NCBI RefSeq assembly: GCF_008065375.1
Contig: NZ_VJYI01000004.1
Coordinates: 186,001 to 250,000, forward strand
Direction: 5' to 3'
Source: Nonomuraea sp. SYSU D8015
GTDB lineage: Bacteria; Actinomycetota; Actinomycetes; Streptosporangiales; Streptosporangiaceae
DNA length: 64,000 nucleotides
Made by a program: the position numbers and the translations under genes. The notes beneath the pieces were generated by a model. It searched no databases and was not told the DNA's origin. It worked only from the letters and a program-made list of their open reading frames with translations. Below, piece by piece: positions 34,684-43,108 of the stretch. Position 1 is the first letter of the stretch; every line of letters begins with the position of its first letter.

Positions 34684-36258
34684 GTGCACCGGATCTTGTG
34701 GGTCGTCGTGGCGATCGCCTTCGTGGTGGGTCTCATCGTGCCGGACGACTCCCAGGAGCAACCGGAGGAGTGCGCGCCGCGGGACACGCGGGTGATGGCG
34801 CCGTACGCGGTCACCGGCTACTGGGTCATCCCGCGGGCCGACGCGTGCGTGACGCGGCGGATGGTCGAGGCGGTCCACGCGGTCGGCGGGGACACGCTCG
34901 TCACGTTCGGGCCGCGGTTCAGCGTGGGGCAGGACCCCGGCTGTCTCATGGACGGGCGGCCGTGCGCCGAGGTGCCGGGCAAGGAGATCCGGCATGTCTA
35001 CACGTACGCGACCAGCGAGGAGTTCGGCGCCGGCCTGTTGCGCTGCCCCGGCCTCGATCGGCGGGTGGAGAGCGACGGGCGGATCTTCTACCGGGTGTCG
35101 CTGGCCGCGTCGTGCGACGACCGCGTCCACGATCTGGTGATCGTGTCCACGGACGGCGACGGGCTGGGCCACCTGATGACGGAGGCGGCGGCGTACGGGA
35201 TGGCGGTGTTCCCCGGCTTGCCTGCCGCGCCGCAGCTGGCCGGCAAGCCGTGGGAGCCGGACCTCGCCCACACCGCCGCGCTGAACGCCTTCACCGCCCG
35301 GGTCCTCGCCGACTACCGGACGCGGTTCGGCAGGTCGTTCGCGGGCGTCTACCAGTCGTTCGAGCTGGCCATGCGGGACCGGGGGGACGAGGATCCGATC
35401 GTCGAGCTGTACACGGCACAGCACGCGGTCGTCGCCTCCGCGTTGCCCGGCAAGAAGATCCTGGTCAGCCCCTATATCGACGCGCGCCGAGGGCGCGGGT
35501 TCCCGCCCTCCCAGGCCCCGGAGGGGCTCGTCGACATCGCCGCCACGCGGGCGGGCCTGCCGATGGCCGTCGCCGTGCAGGACGGGCGGGGGACGGGGAA
35601 GGTCCCGGTGTACGGGGTCGACGAGCGGGACGCCAAGGTCGAGGCGCGGCTGGCGCCGGTAGTGGGTGACGTGACCTACGGGCAGGCGTATTACGGGTCC
35701 ACGCGCGACTACATCGAGGCGGCGGCTGGGCGGGTGCCGTCCGGGGTGGAGCTGTGGGTGAACGTGGAGGGGTTCGAGCCCACGCCGGTGCCGGGGGAGT
35801 GCGGACGGGTGGAGCCGCTGCCGCTGCGCGGGCGTACGTCGAAGAGCCGGCTGGACCGGCAGGTGATGGCGACGGGGACCCACGCCGCCAAGATCATCTC
35901 GTACGGATGGGAGCCGTTCTTCACCTGCCAGGACCGCTACGACACGCCTTCGCTGGCCGACGACATCGTGAACGGATGGCAGCAGCCGATCATCGTCGGC
36001 GCGACGCGCAAGGACATGAACGGGCGGGCGGGGATCCTCGTCGAGGGCTACAACCTGCGGGGGGTCGCGTTGCGCTTCGGCCCGCAGGGGACGGTCGTCC
36101 GGCAGGAGTGGTACGGGCGGGGGCGGTTGGAGTGGGCCTGGGTCCCGTACGTGCCGCCTCCCGGCCCGTATACGTCGATCACCGCCACGAACGAGGCCGG
36201 ACAGAGCAGCACGAGCCCCTACGTGATGTCCCAGGCGGGTGCCTCCGGCGGCAGGTGA
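34684..36258 (+). CDS. DUF4434-family exported protein, glycosidase-like barrel
   Basis: A 524-residue protein with one N-terminal membrane segment (ILWVVVAIAFVVGLIVP), so it is anchored or secreted. The body (residues 45-430) reads like a TIM-barrel glycosidase: VTGYWVIPRADACVTRRMVEAVHAVGGDTLVTFGPRF, later GVYQSFELAMRD, LPGKKILVSPYIDARRG and ELWVNVEGFEP, with Glu/Asp at strand ends. The C-terminal 90 residues are a small beta domain. GTG 34684 is chosen because GGAAGGGG lies 5 nt before it and the hydrophobic start follows. Substrate unknown. Confidence 0.75.
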   Translation: MHRILWVVVAIAFVVGLIVPDDSQEQPEECAPRDTRVMAPYAVTGYWVIPRADACVTRRMVEAVHAVGGDTLVTFGPRFSVGQDPGCLMDGRPCAEVPGKEIRHVYTYATSEEFGAGLLRCPGLDRRVESDGRIFYRVSLAASCDDRVHDLVIVSTDGDGLGHLMTEAAAYGMAVFPGLPAAPQLAGKPWEPDLAHTAALNAFTARVLADYRTRFGRSFAGVYQSFELAMRDRGDEDPIVELYTAQHAVVASALPGKKILVSPYIDARRGRGFPPSQAPEGLVDIAATRAGLPMAVAVQDGRGTGKVPVYGVDERDAKVEARLAPVVGDVTYGQAYYGSTRDYIEAAAGRVPSGVELWVNVEGFEPTPVPGECGRVEPLPLRGRTSKSRLDRQVMATGTHAAKIISYGWEPFFTCQDRYDTPSLADDIVNGWQQPIIVGATRKDMNGRAGILVEGYNLRGVALRFGPQGTVVRQEWYGRGRLEWAWVPYVPPPGPYTSITATNEAGQSSTSPYVMSQAGASGGR

Positions 36259-36343
36259 GACCCGAGAACGCCTCACAAACCGGGATATGTCTCGCTATGG
36301 TGCCTTCGGTTGATCCCCTGCCGTCTCAGGAGTCACTCCTCTC

Positions 36344-37891
36344 ATGCCGAATGTCGAACCCTTACGTGAAGGCGATCCCGCGGCGGTGGGCGGCTACCGG
36401 ATCGTCGGCAGGCTGGGAGCGGGCGGCCAGGGCACCGTCTATCTGGGGCAGGCGCCCGACGGGAGGCCGGTCGCGGTCAAGGTGCTGCGGGAGGGCGCGG
36501 GGTTCGACGACCGGCTCGCCCGGGAGGTCGCCGCGGCGCGGCGGGTTGAGCCGGTCTGCGTCGCCCAGGTGCTGGACGCGTCGCTGGGCGGGCGGGCGTA
36601 CATCGTCAGCGAGTACGTCGACGGGCCTTCCCTGCAGGAGGCGGGCCGCCACGCCGGCGCCGACCTGCAGCGCCTGGCCGTCGGTACCGCCACCGCGCTG
36701 GCCGCCATCCACCGGGCCGGCCTCGTGCACCGAGACTTCAAGCCCGCCAACGTGCTGCTCGGACGGGACGGGCCGCGGGTCATCGACTTCGGGGTCGCCC
36801 GCACGGCCGACGCCTCCGCCTCCGTCGCGAGCGGCATCGTCGGCACGCCTGCGTACATGGCGCCGGAGCAGCTCGCGGGCGCGCAGGTCGGGCCCGCGGC
36901 GGACGTCTTCGCCTGGGCATCGGTCATCGTGTTCGCGGCGACCGGCACGCCGCCGTTCGGCGACGACACCCTGCCCGCGATCATCAACCGCATCCTGCAC
37001 GGTGAGCCTTGGCTGGGTGACCTGCCGGAGCCGCTGCGCCCGATCGTGCACGCCTGCCTGGCCAAGGACCCGCACCACCGCCCGACCATGCAGGACGTGC
37101 TCCTGCGCCTCATCGGCGGCCCGCAGCCGCCGAACCTCGCCGGGCAGTCGCCGGCCCTCGCCGGGCAGCGGTCCCGGGTGCCGGGGCGTGTGGCTCGTCG
37201 CTTCCCGCTCGTCCCCGTGCTGGCCGGAGCGCTCGCCGTGTCGGTGAGCGCCGGCGTCGTCGTCTGGACCGCGTCCTCGAACCGCGAGCCGGCCGCCCCG
37301 GTGCTGGCCGCCCACTCCACCGAATCGACGAGCCCGTCGACCACCCCCTCGAAGCGCAGGTCACCCCGGCCGAAGAAGTCCCGGACCCCGGCGGCGAAGC
37401 CCACGCCCACCCAGCCCATCCGGCCCCGCCCCACGCCCACGCCCGCGCGTTCGACTTCGCCTTCGACCAAACCCACCGAGACCCGCCGGCAGGCGCCGAC
37501 GCCGACGCCCTCGCGGACCCGCACGACCGCACGCCCGAGCCCCACGGCGACCAAGGCCGCCGGCGCCTCGTTCTCCATCGCCTATGTACGGGTCCAGGGA
37601 TCATCGAAGATCAACACTGAGGGCATCACCTGCTACACGGGATCGTTCAACTTCGGAGCCGGAATAGGCGCGACGAAACCGGGTGCGGCGTTCTCCTACC
37701 AGTGGCTCTACAACGGGAAGGTCATCGAGAGCGGATCCTCCCGGTTGCCGGCCGGCAGCCGCGACAACTACGTGTTCTCAAAGGACACCATCGACCCACC
37801 GGACGGGACCCACACGGTCACCTACCGGATCACCTCGCCGGTCTCCAGAAGCAGGTCCACCACCTTCACCATGTGCCCCACCGCACCCTGA
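36344..37891 (+). CDS. Membrane Ser/Thr protein kinase (Hanks type)
   Basis: A 515-residue kinase. Catalytic part at 17-265: GRLGAGGQGTVYLG (P-loop), AVKVL (Lys), HRDFKPANVLL (catalytic loop), DFGVAR, and the activation segment GTPAYMAPEQLAG. A single membrane helix (LVPVLAGALAVSVSAGVVVW, about 290-310) is followed by a Pro/Thr/Ser/Lys-rich stalk of about 95 residues and an extracellular beta domain of about 105 residues with two Cys (ITCYTG, TFTMCPT) that may form a disulfide. No PASTA repeats are present, so the signal sensed is unknown. It stands alone. Confidence 0.93.
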   Translation: MPNVEPLREGDPAAVGGYRIVGRLGAGGQGTVYLGQAPDGRPVAVKVLREGAGFDDRLAREVAAARRVEPVCVAQVLDASLGGRAYIVSEYVDGPSLQEAGRHAGADLQRLAVGTATALAAIHRAGLVHRDFKPANVLLGRDGPRVIDFGVARTADASASVASGIVGTPAYMAPEQLAGAQVGPAADVFAWASVIVFAATGTPPFGDDTLPAIINRILHGEPWLGDLPEPLRPIVHACLAKDPHHRPTMQDVLLRLIGGPQPPNLAGQSPALAGQRSRVPGRVARRFPLVPVLAGALAVSVSAGVVVWTASSNREPAAPVLAAHSTESTSPSTTPSKRRSPRPKKSRTPAAKPTPTQPIRPRPTPTPARSTSPSTKPTETRRQAPTPTPSRTRTTARPSPTATKAAGASFSIAYVRVQGSSKINTEGITCYTGSFNFGAGIGATKPGAAFSYQWLYNGKVIESGSSRLPAGSRDNYVFSKDTIDPPDGTHTVTYRITSPVSRSRSTTFTMCPTAP

Positions 37892-38120
37892 CCGGTTGAA
37901 ACCCTGCCGAGCGGACGCGCGTCCTGTCCCGCTGGACGGCCGAACTGCCGCTCCACGCCGCCGTGTCGGAGATGGGCGGCGTCCCCCGCCTGCGGCTCAC
38001 CGCCCCGGAGGGTGCCACGCTGGCCGAACGCCTCGCTGTACGCGCTGTCGCCAGTTCTGCTCGACCCGCTGCGCCAACCGCGCCCACGCCGCCGCCTCCC
38101 GAGCCCGCCAGCGATAGCGA
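37892..38120. other. Gene-free region with decayed coding fragments
   Basis: No intact gene is present. One frame reads VLSRWTAELPLHAAVSEMGGVPRLRLTAPEGATLAERLAV and, after a frame change, CTRCRQFCSTRCANRAHAAASRAR, which looks like the tail of a protein ending in a Cys-rich zinc knuckle. Both lack starts and ends. This appears to be eroded coding DNA between the kinase gene and the toxin-antitoxin pair. Confidence 0.45.
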
Positions 38121-38144
38121 TATCTGAACTACTTCAGATAAGCT
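38121..38144 (+). promoter_or_regulatory. Toxin-antitoxin operator and -10 box
   Basis: TATCTGAA (38121-38128) and TTCAGATA (38133-38140) are a perfect 8-bp inverted repeat with a 4-bp spacer, overlapping a -10 box TAAGCT (38139-38144) that ends 7 nt before the antitoxin ATG. This is a fitting autorepressor site for the TA complex, and the transcript would be leaderless. Confidence 0.7.
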
Positions 38145-38151
38145 TGCCTCT

Positions 38152-38613
38152 ATGGCGACGAAGAGCTTCCCGTACAGCACGTTTCTCAGAGGCCCTTCGG
38201 AGGTGCTTCCCACACTGGACCACGCTGACGTCATCCTCGAACGGCGCGATGACGAGAACATCATCCTGATGCGTGCTGAGCGGTTTGAGGCAGGCGCGGC
38301 CAGCCTGCGCATTGTTGCGCGTGCGCTGGCCATCGTGGCTCGCAGAAACAGTGACCTCGCCGAGGAGGTCCTTGCCGAGGAGCTTCCTTGGCTCACGTGG
38401 CTACCCGACAGTGAGCGTCATGAGTGTGTACGTGAACTGCTCAACCATCTGATCGCGGGGGCGGACACCGGAGAGTTGCTGCCGTTCGCGCGGTCGCTGA
38501 CCTCCTGGCGCTCTACTGCTGTGATCTGGAGCGACCCCGAGCTCGCCCGCGAACTGCAGGGGCCATTTTCCGGAGACGGCCCGGAGGCGGCCCGTCCGAA
38601 AGGAGATTCCTGA
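38152..38613 (+). CDS. Antitoxin, Phd/prevent-host-death-like
   Basis: A 153-residue protein. The N-terminal 55 residues (FPYSTFLRGPSEVLPTLDHADVILERRDDENIILMRAERFEA) fit the Phd/YefM beta-strand DNA-binding fold. The C-terminal part ending SLTSWRSTAVIWSDPELARELQG looks like the helix that wraps the toxin. The start overlaps no ribosome site but lies 7 nt after a -10 box. It overlaps the toxin gene by one base (TGATG), the usual antitoxin-first order. Confidence 0.75.
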   Translation: MATKSFPYSTFLRGPSEVLPTLDHADVILERRDDENIILMRAERFEAGAASLRIVARALAIVARRNSDLAEEVLAEELPWLTWLPDSERHECVRELLNHLIAGADTGELLPFARSLTSWRSTAVIWSDPELARELQGPFSGDGPEAARPKGDS

Positions 38614-38963
38614 TGGCCGGCCGGGGCGACGATGTCCCCCGGCCCAATCCTTGGCGTGTTCGTTTCGCTGACCGGCCGGCCGCAGAAGGGTGGAAACAAC
38701 TCCTCGCACAAGCCCCGGACAATCTTGACAGGGCGTGGGTGGCCATCACGGGGAATCCGCGACATGTGGATTGCCGACAGCACCCGCTCAAGGGCGCACT
38801 GGGCATTGTGAAAGTAGGCGGGGCATCACTGGAACAGTGGCAGTACGAGGCCACGTCCGGCGGTCGCCTGTGGTACGCGATCGACGACGAGGAGTGGGCC
38901 CTGTGGATTACGCGTGCCGGGACCGGACACCCGAAACAGACCGATCAACGGCGCGCCAGGTAA
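38613..38963 (+). CDS. Toxin, RelE/ParE-like
   Basis: A 116-residue basic-acidic protein. Its middle and C-terminus (DRAWVAITGNPR, QHPLKGALG, WQYEATSGGRLWYAIDDEEWALWITRAGTGHPKQTD) match RelE/ParE-like toxins of actinobacteria, including the last strand with RLWYAID and a His near the end that could take part in RNA cleavage. Start overlaps the antitoxin stop. It is expected to be inactive as long as the antitoxin is made. Confidence 0.78.
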   Translation: MAGRGDDVPRPNPWRVRFADRPAAEGWKQLLAQAPDNLDRAWVAITGNPRHVDCRQHPLKGALGIVKVGGASLEQWQYEATSGGRLWYAIDDEEWALWITRAGTGHPKQTDQRRAR

Positions 38964-39165
38964 GTGTTTCGAGGACAGGTGAGGGCGACGCCTCCGGCAT
39001 GCCGATCCTGCGGACGGGAACGGGGTTGCTTCGTGGCCGGCGCACCCCGTGACGGTCAGCCCGTCCCGTCGCGGGCACAGGGTGAGGTTCGTCGCCCGAC
39101 GCCGTCGGAATTGTCGGTCGCGGTCGATAGCTTGCGATCATCCCCCCGACGATGGAGGTTGGTCG

Positions 39166-39462
39166 ATGTATCGACAGGGCGACATCCTGATCATGCCGAT
39201 TCCGGAGGAATCCGCGCCGCGGACCGTGCGGCCCGAGCCGCGGGACGCCCGTGGGCGGCTGGTCCTGGCGCACGGCGAGGCCACCGGGCACTGCCACGCC
39301 ATCCCCGGTCCGGGCACGCTGTCCGGAGGATTCCTGCACCTGCCCGAGGGCGGCAGGCTCGTGCACGAAGAGCATGACGCGATCTCCCTGCCGAAGGGCT
39401 GGTATCGGGTGATCCGGCAGCGCGAATACGTGCCGGGGTCCTACCGGGTGGTGGCCGACTGA
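39166..39462 (+). CDS. Uncharacterised small protein upstream of a DUF6745 gene
   Basis: A 98-residue soluble protein with no recognised family. It begins MYRQGDILIMPIPEE and contains LVLAHGEATGHCHAI, FLHLPEGGRLVHEEHDAISLPKGWYRVIRQREYVPGSYR, a beta-rich pattern with several His. ATG 39166 has GGAGG 7 nt upstream. Its stop overlaps the start of the DUF6745 gene, so the two are translationally coupled and probably act together. The 202 bp before it (38964-39165) hold no gene I can support. Confidence 0.75.
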   Translation: MYRQGDILIMPIPEESAPRTVRPEPRDARGRLVLAHGEATGHCHAIPGPGTLSGGFLHLPEGGRLVHEEHDAISLPKGWYRVIRQREYVPGSYRVVAD

Positions 39463-40616
39463 TGCAGACCCTGACGTGGGAGCAGGCCGCCCGGGCCACC
39501 GGAGCGGGCGGTGACCCCGAGGCGGCCGTCCGGCAGGCATACCGTGAGGCCGGGCTGAGCGAGCCGGAGCAGGTGCTCGTGCTGGCCTCGCCCGCGGCCG
39601 GGGCCGTCGCGGCGTTCTGGCTGACCGGCGACGCCTCGCGGCGCAAGGCGCTGGAGGAGGCCGGGAGCGGGGTGCCCGAGGCGCTGTTCGCGACGTTGCG
39701 GGAGCTCGGGGAGCCCGGGCGGTCGGTGCGGGACGCGGTGCGTACGGTGCCGTGGGAGCGGGCCAGGGCGGCGGCGTATGCCGAGCTCGGGCCGGTCGGG
39801 TGGGCGGCGCTGTGGGATCAGACCGGCGGGCGGCTGTGGCCGCAGGTCGACCAGCTCGTCACCGCCCTCCGCCGGGGGATCGGCGAGCTCGGTGACGAGG
39901 CGCTGCGCCAGGTGACGTTGGATGCGGTGCTGGGGCAGCACGACGCGCCGTGGCTGTCGGCATTCGACCGGCTTGGCACGTTGGGCCCTCTCAATGGACA
40001 GGCCGGTCTCGGCACGCCCGAGGGGCATGGCGGGCTCGGCGCCTCCGACGGGCCCGGTGGGCTCGGTGCCTCCGACGGGCTCGGTGGGCTCAGGCGGGTC
40101 GCGGAGAGCGCGGGCTGGTGGTGGCCGTACGAGCGGGTCGCGATCGTCACGGAGCGACCCGTCGAGCTGCACCTCGACGACCTGGGCCGGCTCCACCGCG
40201 CCGACGGGCCCGCCATGGCCTACGCCGACGGGTTCGCCCTGCACGCCTGGCACGGCATGCCGGTTCCCGCCGAGTTCGGGGCCGCGATGAGGGACCTCAC
40301 GCCCGAGCGCATCCGCGCCGAGGACAACGCCGAGCTGCGCCGGGTGATGCTGGAGCACTTCGGCTACGACCGCTACCTGGCCGAGTCCGGCGCGCAGCCC
40401 TTGCACCGCGACGAGACCGGCACCCTGTGGCGCATCGAGCTGCCCGACGACGAGCCGATCACCATGGTCGAGGTCGTCAACTCCACGCCCGAGCCCGACG
40501 GCACCCGTCGCACCTACTTCCTGCGGGTGCCGCCGTGGGTTCAGCGGGCTCGGGAGGGCGTCGCGTGGACGTTCGGCGTCGCCGAGGAGGACTACCGGCC
40601 CGAACGCGAGACCTGA
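39462..40616 (+). CDS. DUF6745 domain-containing protein
   Basis: A 384-residue soluble protein. The C-terminal half carries the DUF6745 features ERPVELHLDDLGRLHRADGPAMAYADGFALHAWHGMPVP and later AQPLHRDETGTLWRIELPDDEPITMVEVVNSTPEPDGTRRTYFLRVPP. The N-terminal half is helical. A tract of three 9-residue repeats (GLGTPEGHG, GLGASDGPG, GLGASDGLG) interrupts the middle. Function unknown. It is coupled to the small gene upstream. Confidence 0.82.
   Translation: MQTLTWEQAARATGAGGDPEAAVRQAYREAGLSEPEQVLVLASPAAGAVAAFWLTGDASRRKALEEAGSGVPEALFATLRELGEPGRSVRDAVRTVPWERARAAAYAELGPVGWAALWDQTGGRLWPQVDQLVTALRRGIGELGDEALRQVTLDAVLGQHDAPWLSAFDRLGTLGPLNGQAGLGTPEGHGGLGASDGPGGLGASDGLGGLRRVAESAGWWWPYERVAIVTERPVELHLDDLGRLHRADGPAMAYADGFALHAWHGMPVPAEFGAAMRDLTPERIRAEDNAELRRVMLEHFGYDRYLAESGAQPLHRDETGTLWRIELPDDEPITMVEVVNSTPEPDGTRRTYFLRVPPWVQRAREGVAWTFGVAEEDYRPERET
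40005..40085 (+). repeat. Three 27-bp tandem repeats within the DUF6745 gene
   Basis: Units 40005-40031, 40032-40058 and 40059-40085 share the frame GGnCTCGGnnCn-CCCGA; units two and three differ at only two bases. They encode Gly-rich 9-residue repeats. A fourth partial unit starts at 40086. The tract is in frame and should vary in number between strains. Confidence 0.8.
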
Positions 40617-40620
40617 GGGC

Positions 40621-40985
40621 TCAGATGGTGCCCGGGAGGGCCGGAAGCTGTGCGAGCGCCTGCCGCTGGCGCCCCCGACGGCCGTGGAGTCCTCGCTCGA
40701 ATACGAGCCCTCCGGCGGCGCCGCGCTCGGCGGCTCCGTCCTGGCCGGCGGCCGGCGCCGCCACGAGATGTACTGGTTCACCAGCGACTTGTGCGCGTAC
40801 GCCTTCGGCCGTTCCAGACGCGGCCAGCGCCCGAGCACCTTGAGCAGTACGCTCTGCGGCAGGTCCTCGGTGAGATGGGCGGCTCCCGCGAGCAGGCACG
40901 CGGTGCGCATCAGCGACTGCTGCTGCCCAGCGACGAACTCACGGAAGCTGCCATGGCGATCCAGGACGACTCCTCTCGCCCGTTA
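40621..40985 (-). pseudogene. Remnant of a SigE-family ECF sigma factor
   Basis: Read leftward, FREFVAGQQQSLMRTACLLAGAAHLTEDLPQSVLLKVLGRWPRLERPKAYAHKSLVNQYISWRRR is region 2 of a SigE-family sigma factor, including the DNA-melting helix. After about 80 residues the frame turns into unrelated sequence and region 4 is missing; a last shred, LAQLPALPGTI, appears in another frame. The normal start codon also seems lost (AGAGGAG is followed by no usable start in frame). No anti-sigma gene is linked. Confidence 0.75.
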
Positions 40986-41015
40986 CCGACGCCGTCGAAA
41001 GGGCGAAAGGCTGGG

Positions 41016-41849
41016 TCAGCCGGGCCAGATCGCGGGGATGCGCTCCAGGATGCCGCCGGCGAAGACGTCGTAGAGGCCCAGCGGTTCTAGGTGGACATAT
41101 CCGATATGGCAGTCGCAGGCCGCGGCTGGGCAGGGCCGGGGTCGCAGCGCCGCCTGGTACGAGCCGTCGTACAGGTTGCCCAGCACCTCCGGGATGAAGT
41201 GGCAGCGCCGTACCGTGCCGTCGCCGCTCACCGAGATCACGCTGTCCCCCGTGCGGCACGGCAGTCCCGCGCTCGGATGCGCGAAGCGGCTGTAGTGGAA
41301 GAGCGGATCGATCTCCGACCATTCGGCCGCCTCGGCGTCGGTGTAGAGGCGGCCTTCCTCGGCGTTCACCCACAGGTATGTTTCCGCAGGCAGATCCGCC
41401 CGGAGCCGCCGGGCGTCCGGGAGGTGGGCGGGGTCGCCGACGATGCCGACGCTGTGGCGGACCGGCAGTGAGCGGACCTTGCCGAGGAACCGGTCATAGG
41501 GGACCTGCGTCGGGTGGTACGTCACCCACAACGCGGCCCGGTCCGACGCCTCGGCCAGCCACTCGGTACGGCAGCTCAGGTTCGTCTGGATGGCGACCCT
41601 GGCGACGTTCGGCAGCCAGGACAGCTCCACGAGCGCCCGCCGGTACCACGACCTGGTCAGCCCCTCGCCCCACGGAGTGAACAGGACCGACACCTCGAAT
41701 TCCCGCGACGCCACCCACGTCGCGAACCGCTCCAGCGCCGCCCGGTCGGCCCGCAGTTGCTCGGGCGTGTCGCGCCGCTTGGCGAACGGGCAGTAGGCGC
41801 AGTCGTAGTCGCAGCTGGCCAGGGGACCGCGATAGAGGATGGTCAGCAC
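41016..41849 (-). CDS. STM4011 family radical SAM protein
   Basis: A 277-residue radical SAM enzyme. The cluster motif CDYDCAYC (Cx3Cx2C) is at residues 13-20, after LYRGPLAS. The barrel is short, and the C-terminus has extra Cys: LPCRTGD, RRCHFIP and CPAAACDCHIG, likely ligands of an auxiliary cluster (SPASM-like). GTG 41849 overlaps the end of the STM4012 gene by 7 nt. It is last of six coupled genes (minus strand 46939 to 41016). The family is named after Salmonella STM4011; no function is established. Confidence 0.93.
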   Translation of the reverse strand: MLTILYRGPLASCDYDCAYCPFAKRRDTPEQLRADRAALERFATWVASREFEVSVLFTPWGEGLTRSWYRRALVELSWLPNVARVAIQTNLSCRTEWLAEASDRAALWVTYHPTQVPYDRFLGKVRSLPVRHSVGIVGDPAHLPDARRLRADLPAETYLWVNAEEGRLYTDAEAAEWSEIDPLFHYSRFAHPSAGLPCRTGDSVISVSGDGTVRRCHFIPEVLGNLYDGSYQAALRPRPCPAAACDCHIGYVHLEPLGLYDVFAGGILERIPAIWPG

Positions 41850-43108
41850 GGCGCGTACTCGTCCATGAGCCGCCTGACCTCAGGCGAGAAGAGCGCCGGC
41901 CCGATCGCGTCCGAGTGGGCCAGCCCCTCCGCCGTCAGCCCGACGGTCATGCCGTCCACCCGGAGCCAGCCGGCGAAGCGTTCCAGCGGGAAGTCCTCCA
42001 GCACGTCGGTGCCGAACCGCTCCAGGTAGAGCCGCCGCGACAGCCCCTGCGCCTGCAGCAGCGACTGGATGAGGTGGCGTCGCTTGCGCTCTTCGAGCGA
42101 GAGCTCGAACCCCACGTTCGCCACGCCGAACTCCTCCTCGGCCACGTAGTCGTCGATGATCGAGCGCACCCGCCGCGTCTCCACCGCGTACTCGAACGAG
42201 TAGTGCAGCCTGCTCGTGTACGACCGCGCGCCACACCCGAGCCCCACCATGCCGTCGGTCTGGCAGCAGTACTCGGTGGACGTGCCGGTGCCGGGCAGTC
42301 GGAACATCCGCATCGACACCTGCTCGTAGCCGGCCGCCGCCAGCCGGTCGCGCCCGGCCCGGTAGAGCTCCATGCGCTGGTCGTCCCACGCCCGCCCCTG
42401 CTTGCCGAGGCCGGTGAGCGGGCGGACGTAAAGCGGGTAGAGATACAGCTCCTCGGGCCGCCAAGCGAGTGCCGTCTCGATGGAGTACAGCCACGAGTCG
42501 ACCGTCTGCCCGTCGATGCCGTAGATCAGATCGATGTTGAGCACCGGCACGCCGGCCGTCCGGATCGCGTCGAGCGCAGCCTCCACCTCGGCGCGTCGCT
42601 GTGGGCGCACGGCGGCGCGGGCCTCGGCGTCGACGAAGCTCTGCACGCCGATGGAGATCCGCGTGGTCCCGCGCTCGACCAGGACGGCCAGCCGGTCGGG
42701 CGTGGCGGTGGCGGGCGAGGTCTCCACCGACAACGGGATGTGGGCGAAATCGACTCCCATCGTCCGCTCGCTCAGGTCGAACAGACGCGTCAGCTCGCCG
42801 GCGCTCAGGTACGTCGGCGTCCCGCCGCCGAATGCCGCCGTGGTGAAACCGGTCTCCTCCAGCGCCTCCCGCACCTGCCCCGCCTGGCGCTCCAGCGCGT
42901 CGAGGTAGGCGGCGACCAGGTCCTCCGGGGCGCCGGTTCGGGTGAACAGGTTGCAGAAGCCGCAGCGCATCTCGCAGAAGGGGATGTGCACGTACAGCGC
43001 GCCCGGCCGTTCCCCGGCCCAGACCTCCTTCAGCGGCGGCCGCGGGCCGAGCGGCCGGTACGCGGTCTTGTGCGGGTAGGCGTAGACGTAGCCCTCATAC
43101 GGCCGCAT
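41843..43108 (-). CDS. STM4012 family radical SAM protein (HemN-like)
   Basis: A 421-residue radical SAM enzyme resembling coproporphyrinogen dehydrogenase. The cluster motif CEMRCGFC is in YVHIPFCEMRCGFCNLF, with FGGGTPTYLSAGEL, the SVETSPAT segment and RISIGVQSF of the HemN family. It lacks obvious support for a heme role because no heme gene is linked; many HemN-like proteins are methyltransferases or cyclopropanases. Overlaps the STM4013 gene by 14 nt. Confidence 0.93.
   Translation of the reverse strand: MRPYEGYVYAYPHKTAYRPLGPRPPLKEVWAGERPGALYVHIPFCEMRCGFCNLFTRTGAPEDLVAAYLDALERQAGQVREALEETGFTTAAFGGGTPTYLSAGELTRLFDLSERTMGVDFAHIPLSVETSPATATPDRLAVLVERGTTRISIGVQSFVDAEARAAVRPQRRAEVEAALDAIRTAGVPVLNIDLIYGIDGQTVDSWLYSIETALAWRPEELYLYPLYVRPLTGLGKQGRAWDDQRMELYRAGRDRLAAAGYEQVSMRMFRLPGTGTSTEYCCQTDGMVGLGCGARSYTSRLHYSFEYAVETRRVRSIIDDYVAEEEFGVANVGFELSLEERKRRHLIQSLLQAQGLSRRLYLERFGTDVLEDFPLERFAGWLRVDGMTVGLTAEGLAHSDAIGPALFSPEVRRLMDEYAPC

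Noticed and set aside
42534..42908. Antisense frames in the STM4012 gene as possible small genes
   Set aside because: They are shadows of the coding strand with no ribosome sites or homologous features.
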